Source of the DNA: Scatosoma sp045632265
Lineage (GTDB): Bacteria > Bacillota > Clostridia > Christensenellales > Borkfalkiaceae
Assembly (NCBI GenBank): GCA_045632265.1
Contig: JAZQWG010000034.1
Coordinates: forward strand, 1 to 41,792
Direction of reading: 5' to 3'
DNA: 41,792 nt
In this document: one piece after another, positions 29,108-37,230 of the stretch
How positions within the stretch are numbered: the first letter of the stretch is position 1
Layout: every line of letters starts with the position of its first letter
Translations under genes and position numbers: made by a program
Notes under the pieces: generated by a model
Told to the model about the DNA's origin: nothing
Databases searched by the model: none
The model's input: only the letters and a program-made list of their open reading frames with translations

Positions 29108-29875
29108 ATGAGACTGGTTATCAAAGTGGGCACGTCCACCTTGGCGCACGCCACGGGAAAACTCAATATTAAACGCACGGGCGAACTTTGCAAAGTGATT
29201 AGCGATTTGAAAAACGCAGGTCACGAAGTCGTGCTCGTTTCGTCGGGCGCTATCGGCATGGGCGTTGGCAAACTCGCCCTTTCTAAAAAGCCGACGGATA
29301 TCCCCACCAAACAAGCGGCGGCGGCTGTTGGGCAATGCGAATTGATGTACACGTACGATAGAATTTTTACCGAATATAACCATACCGTAGCGCAAATTCT
29401 TTTGACGGGTAGCGACTTCCATGCGGAAGATAGACACGAAAATTTCAACAACACCATCAAGCGTTTGTTGGAACTTGGCGTGCTGCCTATCATCAACGAA
29501 AACGACACGATTGCCACCGAAGAAATTAAGGTGGGCGACAACGACACCCTTTCTGCGCTCGTTGCCGTCAGCGTGAAAGCGGATTTGCTCGTTATCCTTT
29601 CGGACGTGGACGGTTTATATTCCGCCGATCCGCATAAAGATTGCAACGCTTCCCTTATCCAAGAAGTGCACGGCATGCCCGCTTGGGTGTTGGAACTTGG
29701 CGGCGGCGAAGGCAGTTCGCTTGGCACGGGTGGCATGAGAACGAAACTTTCCGCAGCGCAAATTGCGGCAAAAGCCGATTGCGACACGGTGATTGCTAAC
29801 GGCGACAACCCCGATACGCTCTACGATATCGTGGACAACAAATCGGGCAAATATACGAGATTTTTTAGCAAATAA
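29108..29875 (+). CDS. proB: Glutamate 5-kinase
   Basis: ProB phosphorylates glutamate, the first step to proline. The 255-aa protein is the short form: an amino-acid kinase domain with VIKVGTSTL at the start, VVLVSSGAIGMG, NENDTIATEEIKVGDNDTLSA, LSDVDGLYSADP and GTGGMRTKLSAA. The C-terminal PUA domain of the E. coli enzyme is absent, as in several Firmicutes. The start is the ATG at 29108 after AAAGGA. It is the first gene of proB-proA-proC. Confidence 0.96.
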   Translation: MRLVIKVGTSTLAHATGKLNIKRTGELCKVISDLKNAGHEVVLVSSGAIGMGVGKLALSKKPTDIPTKQAAAAVGQCELMYTYDRIFTEYNHTVAQILLTGSDFHAEDRHENFNNTIKRLLELGVLPIINENDTIATEEIKVGDNDTLSALVAVSVKADLLVILSDVDGLYSADPHKDCNASLIQEVHGMPAWVLELGGGEGSSLGTGGMRTKLSAAQIAAKADCDTVIANGDNPDTLYDIVDNKSGKYTRFFSK

Positions 29876-29887
29876 AAGGCGAATATT

Positions 29888-31147
29888 ATGAAGACGACGC
29901 AAGAAATTTTAATAGGCGCAAAGGCGGCGGCAAGAAAAGCCGCTATGCTCACGACGGACAAGAAAAATAGCGTGCTTATGCAAATGGCGGACGAACTTGA
30001 AAAGGGCGCAAAGGAAATTCTTTTTGCCAACGAAATCGACCTTGCCAACGCAAAAGGCGTGCTTCCCGACGTAATGCTTGATAGACTTCGTTTGGACGAA
30101 AAGCGCATTGCGGGCATGGCAAACGGAATCCGTGAAGTTGCCCTTCTCCCCGACCCTGTCGGCAAGAAGTTGGACGAACACATTTTACCCAACGGACTTT
30201 GCGTATCCAAAACGTCCGTGCCTTTGGGTGTGATCGGCATTATCTACGAAAGCCGTCCCAACGTGACGTCCGATGCGGCGGCGCTTTGCTTCAAAAGCGG
30301 CAGCGTTTGCGTACTTCGTGGCGGCAAGGACGCCTATCAATCGTCGGCGGCTATTATCAAAATTTTGCGCCAAGTGCTTCAAGATAACGGCTTGGACAAA
30401 AACTTTATCAATATCGTAGAAGACACTTCCCGTCAAAGCGCAACCGAGCTGATGACGGCGGTGGGCTACGTGGACGCACTTATCCCCCGTGGCGGGGCGG
30501 GTTTAATCCGTTCTTGCGTGGAAAATGCGAAAGTGCCTTGTATCCAAACGGGCACGGGGATTTGCCACGTGTACGTGGACGAAAGTGCGAAAATCGACAT
30601 GGCGCTGGACATTATCTACAACGCCAAAACTTCCCGCCCGTCCGTTTGCAACGCCGAAGAAGTTTGTCTTGTGCATAGCAAGATTGCAAACGAATTTTTA
30701 CCCAAACTCAAAACCCGTCTTTGCAATGAAAGAGAAGCAAACGGCTTGCCCGCTGTGGAACTTCGTTGCGACGAACAAGCGCACGCCATCATCGGCGGCG
30801 TAAAGGCAGGCGAAAAGGATTTCGATACGGAATTTTTGGATTATATCCTTGCCGTAAAGGTTGTGGATAGCGTAGACGAAGCGATTGCGCATATTGCCGA
30901 CCACTCGACGGGGCATAGCGATTGTATCGTGACGGAAACGGAAGAAAACGCGGATAAATTTGCCCTTTGCGTGGACAGCGCGGCGGTGTACGTCAACGCA
31001 TCTACCCGTTTCACCGACGGCGGCGAATTTGGCAAGGGCTGTGAAATCGGCATTTCCACCCAAAAATTGCACGCTCGTGGTCCGATGGGTTTAGAAGAAC
31101 TTTGTTCGTATAAATATATCGTCAAAGGCAACGGACAAGTTAGATAA
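29888..31147 (+). CDS. proA: Glutamate-5-semialdehyde dehydrogenase
   Basis: ProA reduces glutamyl phosphate to the semialdehyde. The 419-aa protein shows ALDH-family motifs: PLGVIGIIYESRPNVTSDA, FKSGSVCVLRGGKDA, PRGGAGLIRS, the catalytic Cys in PSVCNAEEVCLVH, and TRFTDGGEFGKGCEIGIST near the end. The start is 12 nt after proB. Confidence 0.97.
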   Translation: MKTTQEILIGAKAAARKAAMLTTDKKNSVLMQMADELEKGAKEILFANEIDLANAKGVLPDVMLDRLRLDEKRIAGMANGIREVALLPDPVGKKLDEHILPNGLCVSKTSVPLGVIGIIYESRPNVTSDAAALCFKSGSVCVLRGGKDAYQSSAAIIKILRQVLQDNGLDKNFINIVEDTSRQSATELMTAVGYVDALIPRGGAGLIRSCVENAKVPCIQTGTGICHVYVDESAKIDMALDIIYNAKTSRPSVCNAEEVCLVHSKIANEFLPKLKTRLCNEREANGLPAVELRCDEQAHAIIGGVKAGEKDFDTEFLDYILAVKVVDSVDEAIAHIADHSTGHSDCIVTETEENADKFALCVDSAAVYVNASTRFTDGGEFGKGCEIGISTQKLHARGPMGLEELCSYKYIVKGNGQVR

Positions 31148-31215
31148 AATAATAAGTGAATTGCAAGCAAGCTTGCGTGAATTGTGCAAAGCACGTGCAT
31201 TGCCCCGTTGGAGCT

Positions 31216-31244
31216 TGTCATTGCGAGCGTAGCGTGGCAATCTC
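31216..31244 (+). repeat. Dispersed palindromic repeat, copy 2
   Basis: TGTCATTGCGAGCG, then TAGCG, then TGGCAATCTCG. Its reading frame encodes the CHCERS-AIS string typical of this repeat class in annotated genomes. It lies in the proA-proC gap with other small palindromes (GCAAGCAAGCTTGC and TGTGCAAAGCAC), in the opposite orientation to copy 1. Confidence 0.82.
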
Positions 31245-31311
31245 GTATAAACAACAGCCACATCACGACGGCGTTGCCGTCAAATCACTTCTTCATAAGG
31301 AGAAAAACACT

Positions 31312-32109
31312 ATGAAATACACACTTGGTTTTATCGGTTGTGGTAATATGGGTGGCGCGCTTGTGCGTGCGGCATCGAAGGCAATCGGCGGTGAAAATAT
31401 CGCCGTGTGCGATTATGACAACAAAAAAGCGGAAAAATTCGCAAACGAATTAGGCGTGACGGCGCTTACGGCAATCGAACTTGCAAAGCAAAGCAAATTT
31501 GTCGTGCTTGGCGTAAAACCGCAAAATATGCAAGAAACGCTTGTTCCCTTGCAAGACGTCCTTAATAAAAATGAAAGCGTAGTGCTTATCACGATGGCGG
31601 CGGGACTTTCCATTGCGGCGATTCAAGCGTATGCGGGAAAAGCTATCCCCACCGTACGCATTATGCCCAACACCCCCGCTATGCTTGGCGAAGGCATGAT
31701 TTTGTACGCCGTTAGCGGCGTGTCGCAAGACGACGAAAACACGTTTTTATCGTGCTTTGCAAAAGCGGGCAAAATTGATAAAATTCCCGAAGATAAGATT
31801 GATGCGGCAAGCGCACTTTCGGGTTGCGGACCTGCGTTTGTGTACGCTTTTGCCGAAGCGCTTGCGGACGGGGCGGTTGAGTGCGGCGTACCCCGTGACA
31901 AAGCGGCTTTGTATGCAGCGCAAACGTTGAAAGGCGCAGCGGAAATGCTTCTCACTTTCGGTCACCCCGGCGATTTGAAAGATGCGGTTTGTTCCCCCGG
32001 CGGTACGACGATTGCAGGTATCCACGCCATTGAAAGTGGCAGCTTTAGAGGCGCTACCATGGACGCCGTCATGGCGTCTTACAAGCGCACTTTGGAACTT
32101 AAAAAATAA
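31312..32109 (+). CDS. proC: Pyrroline-5-carboxylate reductase
   Basis: ProC makes proline from pyrroline-5-carboxylate with NAD(P)H. The 265-aa protein has the Rossmann start TLGFIGCGNMGGALV, VVLGVKPQNM, RIMPNTPAMLGEGM, ALSGCGPAFVYAFAEALADGAV and SPGGTTIAGIHAIESG. I place the start at 31312, 9 nt after AAGGAG; the open frame upstream is a translated repeat and not part of the protein. It completes the proline pathway with proB and proA. Confidence 0.97.
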   Translation: MKYTLGFIGCGNMGGALVRAASKAIGGENIAVCDYDNKKAEKFANELGVTALTAIELAKQSKFVVLGVKPQNMQETLVPLQDVLNKNESVVLITMAAGLSIAAIQAYAGKAIPTVRIMPNTPAMLGEGMILYAVSGVSQDDENTFLSCFAKAGKIDKIPEDKIDAASALSGCGPAFVYAFAEALADGAVECGVPRDKAALYAAQTLKGAAEMLLTFGHPGDLKDAVCSPGGTTIAGIHAIESGSFRGATMDAVMASYKRTLELKK

Positions 32110-32123
32110 TTGCATAACATAGA

Positions 32124-32156
32124 AAAACAGCGGTTGCGCTTTGCAACCGCTGTTTT
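32124..32156. terminator. Bidirectional terminator after proC
   Basis: A 14-bp stem (32124-32137 with 32143-32156), AAAA on one side and TTTT on the other. It ends the proBAC unit and the converging alaS unit. Confidence 0.88.
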
Positions 32157-32159
32157 ATT

Positions 32160-32531
32160 TTACAATTTTATACCAAAGAAGGTGGGCTTTGTCGTCAACT
32201 CTTCAATTAAACACTCGGCAACGAATTCCCTACGGGCGGTCACCGACGGCCTTTTGAAAATGTGCTTGCGCTTGAACGCCTTGTATCTTTTAGGAAAAAG
32301 CAATTTCAAAGACGGGAAGGAATATTCCCCATCGACGGACACGACAATGTTGATTTCGTCACCACCCGACACTTCTCGCCAGTCCAAAAAGTTGCGCCCC
32401 TTTTGGAAACGACAAATATATACGCAACTGCTATCCCCGCCCTTTTGATAAAAGTAATCAAACGTAAACCCTTTTTCCAAAATAGGCGCTGTCAGCGTTT
32501 TGATATGTTCCGCTGAAACTACTTCGTTCAT
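32160..32531 (-). CDS. Uncharacterised 123-aa protein downstream of alaS
   Basis: I do not recognise this protein. It starts MNEVVSAEHIKTLTAPILEK at the ATG 32529-32531, with AAGGGG 9 nt upstream. It has a strand-rich centre (CVYICRFQKGRNFLDWREV, then EINIVVSVDGEYSFPSL) and a Lys/Arg-rich second half (KRYKAFKRKHIFKRP). There is no signal peptide or membrane segment. It is the last gene of the alaS unit, before a shared terminator. Confidence 0.72.
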   Translation of the reverse strand: MNEVVSAEHIKTLTAPILEKGFTFDYFYQKGGDSSCVYICRFQKGRNFLDWREVSGGDEINIVVSVDGEYSFPSLKLLFPKRYKAFKRKHIFKRPSVTARREFVAECLIEELTTKPTFFGIKL

Positions 32532-32538
32532 CGCGTAC

Positions 32539-32721
32539 TTACCCCTTTGTTTCTTTGTTTGTTTTGCCTTTTGCCGTGTGTTGTAAACGAGCAAGGGCAA
32601 ATGCAAATTTAACGCCGTATTCTACGTGCTTCTCTCTTTCATCGCTGTAAAACGAAGCAAGACGCAAGATAGCCAAGGCGCACGCGGCTTTTCCGACGAG
32701 CGCGTACTTATGCGTACGCAA
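32539..32721 (-). CDS. Possible 60-aa protein between alaS and the 123-aa protein
   Basis: The only start is a TTG without an SD, and the frame is open back into alaS. It reads Ala-rich then basic (FALARLQHTAKGKTNKETKG). Its stop TAA lies in the SD of the next gene, the spacing expected for coupling, but there is no homology I can name. It may be spurious. Confidence 0.25.
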   Translation of the reverse strand: MRTHKYALVGKAACALAILRLASFYSDEREKHVEYGVKFAFALARLQHTAKGKTNKETKG

Positions 32722-32771
32722 GCAAGGAAAAACGCAAGTGCAACGACGGCTATCGCCGCGGATTCTTCGTT

Positions 32772-34601
32772 TTATTCCAAGACAGCTTTGATACGGCGAA
32801 TCCCACTACCACAGCTTTGTTCTTTTTGAATCTTGAACTTGCCAAGCTTGCCCGTGCTTTCTACGTGAGGGCCACCGCAAATTTCTTTAGAGAAATCGCC
32901 GATGGTGTACGTCTTAACCACTTCGCCGTACTTGCTTTCAAACAAGCCCGTAAATCCTTCTGCTTTCGCTTCTTCCAAGCTGATTTCTTTCATGGTTACG
33001 GGGATATCCTTGGAAATCACTTCGTTTACCATGTCTTCCACCGCTTTGATTTGTTCCGCCGTCATGGGTTGGGGAAGGTTAAAGTCGAAACGAAGTCTTT
33101 CTTCCGTAATGTTCGAGCCCTTTTGGTTTACGTCGGGCGAGCATACCTTTTTAAGCGCTGCATGCAAAAGGTGGGTTGCGGTGTGAAGCGCCGTCGTTGC
33201 TTCTTTATGGTCGGCAAGACCGCAAGCGAATTTGCCTTCGCTGCCCGCTTTACTCTTGCTTTGGTGTTCTTCAAACGCCGCTTGATAGCCCGCGATATCC
33301 ACGCTATAACCCCTTTCTTTCGCCATTTCGCTGGTGATTTCTACGGGGAAGCCGTACGTGTCGTAAAGGTGGAAAGCTTGCTTGCCATTGATTGCCTTTT
33401 CGGGCACGTAGTTGGGGTTATTTTGCGACATGAACATATTTTTACGTTCGATGCCGTTGATACACTTATCAAATTCTTTCAAGCCTTGTTGCAAGGTCTT
33501 GGTGAATTTTGCTTCTTCCTTGTTAAGTTCTTCGGCAATCTTGTCACGGTTGATATTGAGTTCGGGATAAACTTCCTTGTAGTATTCGATAAACGCTTCG
33601 GAAATCTTGGCAAGGCTGCCTTCGGGAAGTTCGATTTTACGGCCAAAACGAACTGCGCGGCGGATAATACGGCGCAAGATATAGCCTTGGTCGGTGTTGG
33701 ACGGCACGATACCCTTTTCGTCGCCAAGCATGAACGTTGCCGTACGCGTGTGGTCCAAAAGCACACGGAAAGCCTTGGTCGTTTCTTCGTCGTCGCCGTA
33801 GTTCTTGCCCGTAAGCTCGGCAATTTTCGCAATAGCGCCTTCAAAGATGTCCGTTTCATATACGCTCGATTTGCCGTTCAACACGCAAAGCGCACGTTCC
33901 AAGCCCATACCCGTATCTACGTTCTTTTGCGAAAGTTCGATATACGAGCCGTCAGCTTGTTTATTAAAGCGCATGAATACGTCGTTCCAAATTTCAAGGA
34001 AAGCGCCGCAGTTGCAATCGGGGTTGCACGTAGGCGAACACTTGGGTTTACGGATAACAAACATTTCGGTGTCCGTACCGCAAGGACCAGTCAAGCCCGC
34101 AGGCCCCCACCAGTTGTTTTCACGGGGCATGAAATAGATATTTTCCTTCTTTATCCCTGCCTTTTCCCAAAGCGCTGCCGCTTCGTTGTCGCAAGGAAGC
34201 GTTTCGTCTCCACCAAATACGGTGACGGCAAGCTTGTCCGAGGGAATACCAAGATAGTTTTCCCCCGTCAAAAATTCGTAGCTCCAAGGAATCATTTCTT
34301 CTTTGAAATAATCGCCGAGCGACCAGTTGCCAAGCATTTCAAAGAAGGTGCAATGGCGTTCGTCACCAACGTCTTCGATATCCCCCGTACGCACGCACTT
34401 TTGTACGTCGGTAAGGCGTTTGCCCGCAGGGTGCTTTTCGCCCAAAAGATAGGGCACGAGCGGGTGCATACCAGCCGTCGTAAAGAGTACGGTAGGGTCG
34501 TTTTCGGGAATCAAGGAAGCGGACGGGATAACTTTATGCCCACGGTCCTTGAAGAAGTTCAAATACATTTCACGCAAAGATTGTCCTGTATATGTTTTCA
34601 T
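32772..34601 (-). CDS. alaS: Alanyl-tRNA synthetase, short form without C-terminal region
   Basis: The enzyme charges tRNA-Ala. The aminoacylation domain is complete (FFKDRGHKVIPSASLIPEND, FTTAGMHPLVPYLLG, FFEMLGNWSLGDYFKEEM, DTGMGLERAL). The editing domain follows with zinc motif HTATHLLHAAL and CGGPHVESTG. It stops at 609 residues, just after SCGSGIRRIKAVLE. Usual bacterial AlaRS has about 870, adding a coiled coil and a DHHA1/C-Ala domain. The stop is not an obvious frameshift: I read the frame past it and the other frames and saw no homologous remnant. Short AlaRS is known in reduced genomes. The start has TAGGA upstream. It has its own promoter and is followed by two small ORFs. Confidence 0.93.
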   Translation of the reverse strand: MKTYTGQSLREMYLNFFKDRGHKVIPSASLIPENDPTVLFTTAGMHPLVPYLLGEKHPAGKRLTDVQKCVRTGDIEDVGDERHCTFFEMLGNWSLGDYFKEEMIPWSYEFLTGENYLGIPSDKLAVTVFGGDETLPCDNEAAALWEKAGIKKENIYFMPRENNWWGPAGLTGPCGTDTEMFVIRKPKCSPTCNPDCNCGAFLEIWNDVFMRFNKQADGSYIELSQKNVDTGMGLERALCVLNGKSSVYETDIFEGAIAKIAELTGKNYGDDEETTKAFRVLLDHTRTATFMLGDEKGIVPSNTDQGYILRRIIRRAVRFGRKIELPEGSLAKISEAFIEYYKEVYPELNINRDKIAEELNKEEAKFTKTLQQGLKEFDKCINGIERKNMFMSQNNPNYVPEKAINGKQAFHLYDTYGFPVEITSEMAKERGYSVDIAGYQAAFEEHQSKSKAGSEGKFACGLADHKEATTALHTATHLLHAALKKVCSPDVNQKGSNITEERLRFDFNLPQPMTAEQIKAVEDMVNEVISKDIPVTMKEISLEEAKAEGFTGLFESKYGEVVKTYTIGDFSKEICGGPHVESTGKLGKFKIQKEQSCGSGIRRIKAVLE

Positions 34602-34633
34602 AGTCGTTTTCCTATATTTTTATTTTCTCTTTC

Positions 34634-34662
34634 ATTATATAATCGGGTAAGATTTTTGTCAA
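34634..34662 (-). promoter_or_regulatory. alaS promoter
   Basis: On the minus strand TTGACA (34657-34662), 17-bp spacer, TATAAT (34634-34639), leader about 25 nt. No T-box precedes it. Confidence 0.84.
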
Positions 34663-34672
34663 GCGTTCACGC

Positions 34673-36121
34673 TCAATTTTTAATCAGTTCATAACCCGTT
34701 TTGCTGTCTTTGACAGCATAGCCCATTTCCGCAAGCTTGTTTCTAAGCTCGTCACTCTTCGCCCAGTCACGGTTTAATCTTGCCGCCCAGCGTTCTTCCG
34801 CCACCGCTTGTACGTCAGCGGGCACGGCTTGCGCGTTCTTTTCATCGTACCAAGCCAAGTACTCTGCCGCGTTCTTTTGGAACAAGCCCAAAAGCGAATA
34901 CGTCTTGCGGATTTGTACCGCCATACCAAGCGCCACGAAATACCCGTTCGATTCGCCCGTGGAAAGTTGCTTTTTCACTTCTTTGAAATAGCCGAAAAGG
35001 TTGGAAAGGGCAAGCGCCGTATTGAAATCGTCGCTCATGCAACTATTGAACTCGTCGTCGATTTTGTGCGCCGCTTCCGCCGCCTTTACCGCCGTTTCGC
35101 CGTCAATCGTCATTTCCATACCCTTCAATCTCATCGTCACTTTATCGATAAGTGCAAGGGTGGTGTAGAAATCGTAAAGGTGCTTTTCCGCATCGGGGAA
35201 TAAATCGTCCGTGATGTTGATATCGTTGCGATAATTCGTTTGAAGAAGGGCAAATTTCACCGCTTCGTCCGAGTATTTATCCAAAAGTTCGGAAAGAAGC
35301 AAGCTGTTGCCAAGCGATTTGCTCATCTTTTGTCCGTTCACTTTGATAAGCCCGTTGTGCGTCCAGTATTTAACGAATTGTTTGCCCGTCAACGCTTCCG
35401 TTTGCGCAATTTCGTTTTCGTGGTGGGGGAAAATCAAATCCCTACCGCCGCCGTGGATATCGATTTGTTCGCCAAACGCTTCCCTATTCATCGCCGAGCA
35501 TTCGATATGCCAGCCCGGTCTACCCTTGCCCCAAGGGGATTCCCAGAAGATTTCCCCTTCTTTTGCGCTCTTCCAAAGCGCGAAATCGTAGGCGTGTTTC
35601 TTTTCGTCGTCGTTGTCCACACGCACGCCGTCAAGCGCGTCTTCCACGTTGCGGTTGGAAAGTTTGCCATACCCAGGGAAGGACATAACGTCAAAATACA
35701 CGTCGCCGTTTTTGGTGGGATAAGCGTGTCCCTTTTCGATAAGCGTGGAAACGAAATCGATAATGTTATCGATGTTTTCCGTAGCCTTTAACCACACGTC
35801 GGGGTCGTCCACGTTGAATTTTGCCATAATCTTATTGATGTTTTCAATCATGTTCGCCGCATACACGTCAGCGGGGATTCCCGTTTCGTGCGACTTGGCA
35901 ATAATTTTATCGTCCACGTCCGTGTAGTTTCTTGCGTACGTCACGTCATAGCCCGATTTTACAAGATACTTTCTCATAATATCGTAGATAAGCGCTTGAT
36001 AACCGTGCCCGATGTGCGCATCGCCCGATACGGTGATGCCGCAAGCGTACATTTTTACTTTCCCTTCTTCCAAGGGGATAAATTCTTCTTTTCTTTTGGT
36101 GAGCGAATTATAAATTTTCAT
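34673..36121 (-). CDS. cysS: Cysteinyl-tRNA synthetase
   Basis: This class I synthetase charges tRNA-Cys. The 482-aa protein has the zinc and HIGH region YACGITVSGDAHIGHG near 30-45, YTDVDDKII, GWHIECSAMN with zinc ligands, FPHHENEIAQTEA, and KMSKS in GQKMSKSLGN near 275. The start is the ATG at 36119-36121, preceded by GGAG and overlapping the cysE end by 14 nt; an upstream in-frame stretch is only cysE DNA. cysE and cysS are co-transcribed and controlled by the T-box upstream. Confidence 0.97.
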   Translation of the reverse strand: MKIYNSLTKRKEEFIPLEEGKVKMYACGITVSGDAHIGHGYQALIYDIMRKYLVKSGYDVTYARNYTDVDDKIIAKSHETGIPADVYAANMIENINKIMAKFNVDDPDVWLKATENIDNIIDFVSTLIEKGHAYPTKNGDVYFDVMSFPGYGKLSNRNVEDALDGVRVDNDDEKKHAYDFALWKSAKEGEIFWESPWGKGRPGWHIECSAMNREAFGEQIDIHGGGRDLIFPHHENEIAQTEALTGKQFVKYWTHNGLIKVNGQKMSKSLGNSLLLSELLDKYSDEAVKFALLQTNYRNDINITDDLFPDAEKHLYDFYTTLALIDKVTMRLKGMEMTIDGETAVKAAEAAHKIDDEFNSCMSDDFNTALALSNLFGYFKEVKKQLSTGESNGYFVALGMAVQIRKTYSLLGLFQKNAAEYLAWYDEKNAQAVPADVQAVAEERWAARLNRDWAKSDELRNKLAEMGYAVKDSKTGYELIKN

Positions 36122-36803
36122 CTTTCTTTTCTCCGTCCTTCTTTTTTCCGCTTCTTGCTTCTTCGGCAATTCTTGCCGCTTCTTTTGCTTCTTCTTCCCT
36201 TCTTTCAAGCTCCTCTGCGTTGATTTCTGCATTGAGCGCCGCTACGGCAATAATGCCTTGTTTCATGGGGTTTTCATCGTCCGGTTTTCTAATACGAACA
36301 ATACGCCCGGGCACACCCACAACCGTTGCGTATTCGGGCACTTCCTTTAATACCACTGCCCCCGCGCCGATTTTTGCGCCCTTGCCCACGGTGAATCCGC
36401 CAAGAACTTTCGCCCCCGCCGACAACGTGACGTTTTCCATAATGGTGGGGTGACGTTTGCCACGCTCTTTGCCAGTACCACCAAGTGTCACGCCTTGATA
36501 GATAACCGTGCCTTTATGCACTTCCGCCGTTTCACCGATAACAACACCGCTGCCGTGGTCGATAAATACGCCCCCTTCTATCCATGCCGCGGGGTGAATT
36601 TCAATGCCCGTGAAAAAGCGAGCCATTTGGCTGATAATTCTCGCAAGCAGTTTTAATTTAATTTTGTGAAAGAAGTGCGCAACTCTGTGCCACGATAAGG
36701 CGTGCACACCCGAATAGGTGAGCCAAACTTCAAATCCGTTTCGCGCGGCAGGGTCGTTCGCTTTCGCCGCTTTGATGTCTTCTCTCAAATTTTTGAACCA
36801 CAT
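36108..36803 (-). CDS. cysE: Serine O-acetyltransferase
   Basis: CysE makes O-acetylserine, the carbon skeleton of cysteine, from serine and acetyl-CoA. The 231-aa protein has the helical N-terminus, GIEIHPAAWIEGGVFIDHGSGVVIGE (active-site His and Asp) and left-handed hexapeptide repeats through GVTLGGTG, RHPTIMENVTLSAGAKVLG and GVPGRIVR. After about residue 180 there is a non-family tail of Glu, Ala, Arg and Lys (ELERREEEAKEAARIAEE), and the usual feedback-inhibition C-terminus is not recognisable. SD is AAAAGGAG. It is first gene after the T-box. Confidence 0.96.
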   Translation of the reverse strand: MWFKNLREDIKAAKANDPAARNGFEVWLTYSGVHALSWHRVAHFFHKIKLKLLARIISQMARFFTGIEIHPAAWIEGGVFIDHGSGVVIGETAEVHKGTVIYQGVTLGGTGKERGKRHPTIMENVTLSAGAKVLGGFTVGKGAKIGAGAVVLKEVPEYATVVGVPGRIVRIRKPDDENPMKQGIIAVAALNAEINAEELERREEEAKEAARIAEEARSGKKKDGEKKDENL

Positions 36804-36876
36804 AAGCCACTCCTTTTACGATTTTTCTTCCCCTTTACAAGAAAACGGAAGAAAGACAAGTGTTTCGCATTGTTTT

Positions 36877-37157
36877 TTCGTAAAAAATATGCGCCCTTAA
36901 CTACGTAGTGCCACACTACATAATATAAAGGCGCATTGATTCGCTGTTCCACTTTACTTTAGGAATTTTCATTTTTACTAAAAAATTCCCCTCGTGATGC
37001 CCGATAACGGGGGCTGCCGCGGAGCATTACTCCGTCCTCAAACGCGGAAACGCACTTTCCCTTGTCCTTTTGCGGCAAAACGCTTTCAGCCTACGGCATT
37101 TTTCTCTGTTGGTGCATACGGAAATAAGGTACTCTTTTCCCACTCGGTTATTCAATT
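36877..37157 (-). promoter_or_regulatory. T-box riboswitch, probably tRNA-Cys, of cysE-cysS
   Basis: A leader of about 280 nt. On the minus strand: AGAGA bulge (37103-37107) next to the stem-loop AAAATGC/GCGTTTT with an apical CGTAGGCTGAAA loop (37077-37102), like stem I of T-boxes; other stems; then the T-box core GTGGAACAGCG (36942-36952, one mismatch to TGGAACCGCG) and a terminator hairpin (36891-36934) followed by TATTTTTTA. Uncharged tRNA would favour the antiterminator. A TGC triplet at 37052-37054 could be the specifier, though I could not prove the specifier loop. The downstream cysE-cysS genes agree with Cys. Confidence 0.85.
36884..36934 (-). terminator. T-box terminator hairpin
   Basis: The outer stem TGCGCC/GGGCGCA and inner ATGTAGTG/CACTACGT are followed on the minus strand by ATATTTTTTA. 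It is conditional: the T-box core upstream forms the competing antiterminator. Confidence 0.82.
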
Positions 37158-37163
37158 TTCTTC

Positions 37164-37192
37164 ATTATAACACGATTACCGCTAAAAAGCAA
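37164..37192 (-). promoter_or_regulatory. Promoter of the T-box-cysE-cysS unit
   Basis: On the minus strand TTGCTT (37187-37192), 17-bp spacer, TATAAT (37164-37169). Confidence 0.8.
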
Positions 37193-37230
37193 CTTTTTGA
37201 CGATAATTTCTTTCGTTTTTCTTTCGGAAT

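Noticed and set aside
31156..31311. N-terminal extension of proC (52 aa)
   Set aside because: It is translated palindromic repeat (CHCERS-AIS); a proper SD and ATG with a conserved family start lie at 31312.
32817..34694. 625-aa plus-strand ORF antisense to alaS
   Set aside because: Shadow of alaS; composition is that of an antisense frame, and no promoter or SD precedes it.
36122..36232. Extended cysS start inside cysE
   Set aside because: The extra residues are the Lys/Glu-rich tail of cysE in another frame; the family start is MKIYNSLTK with an SD.
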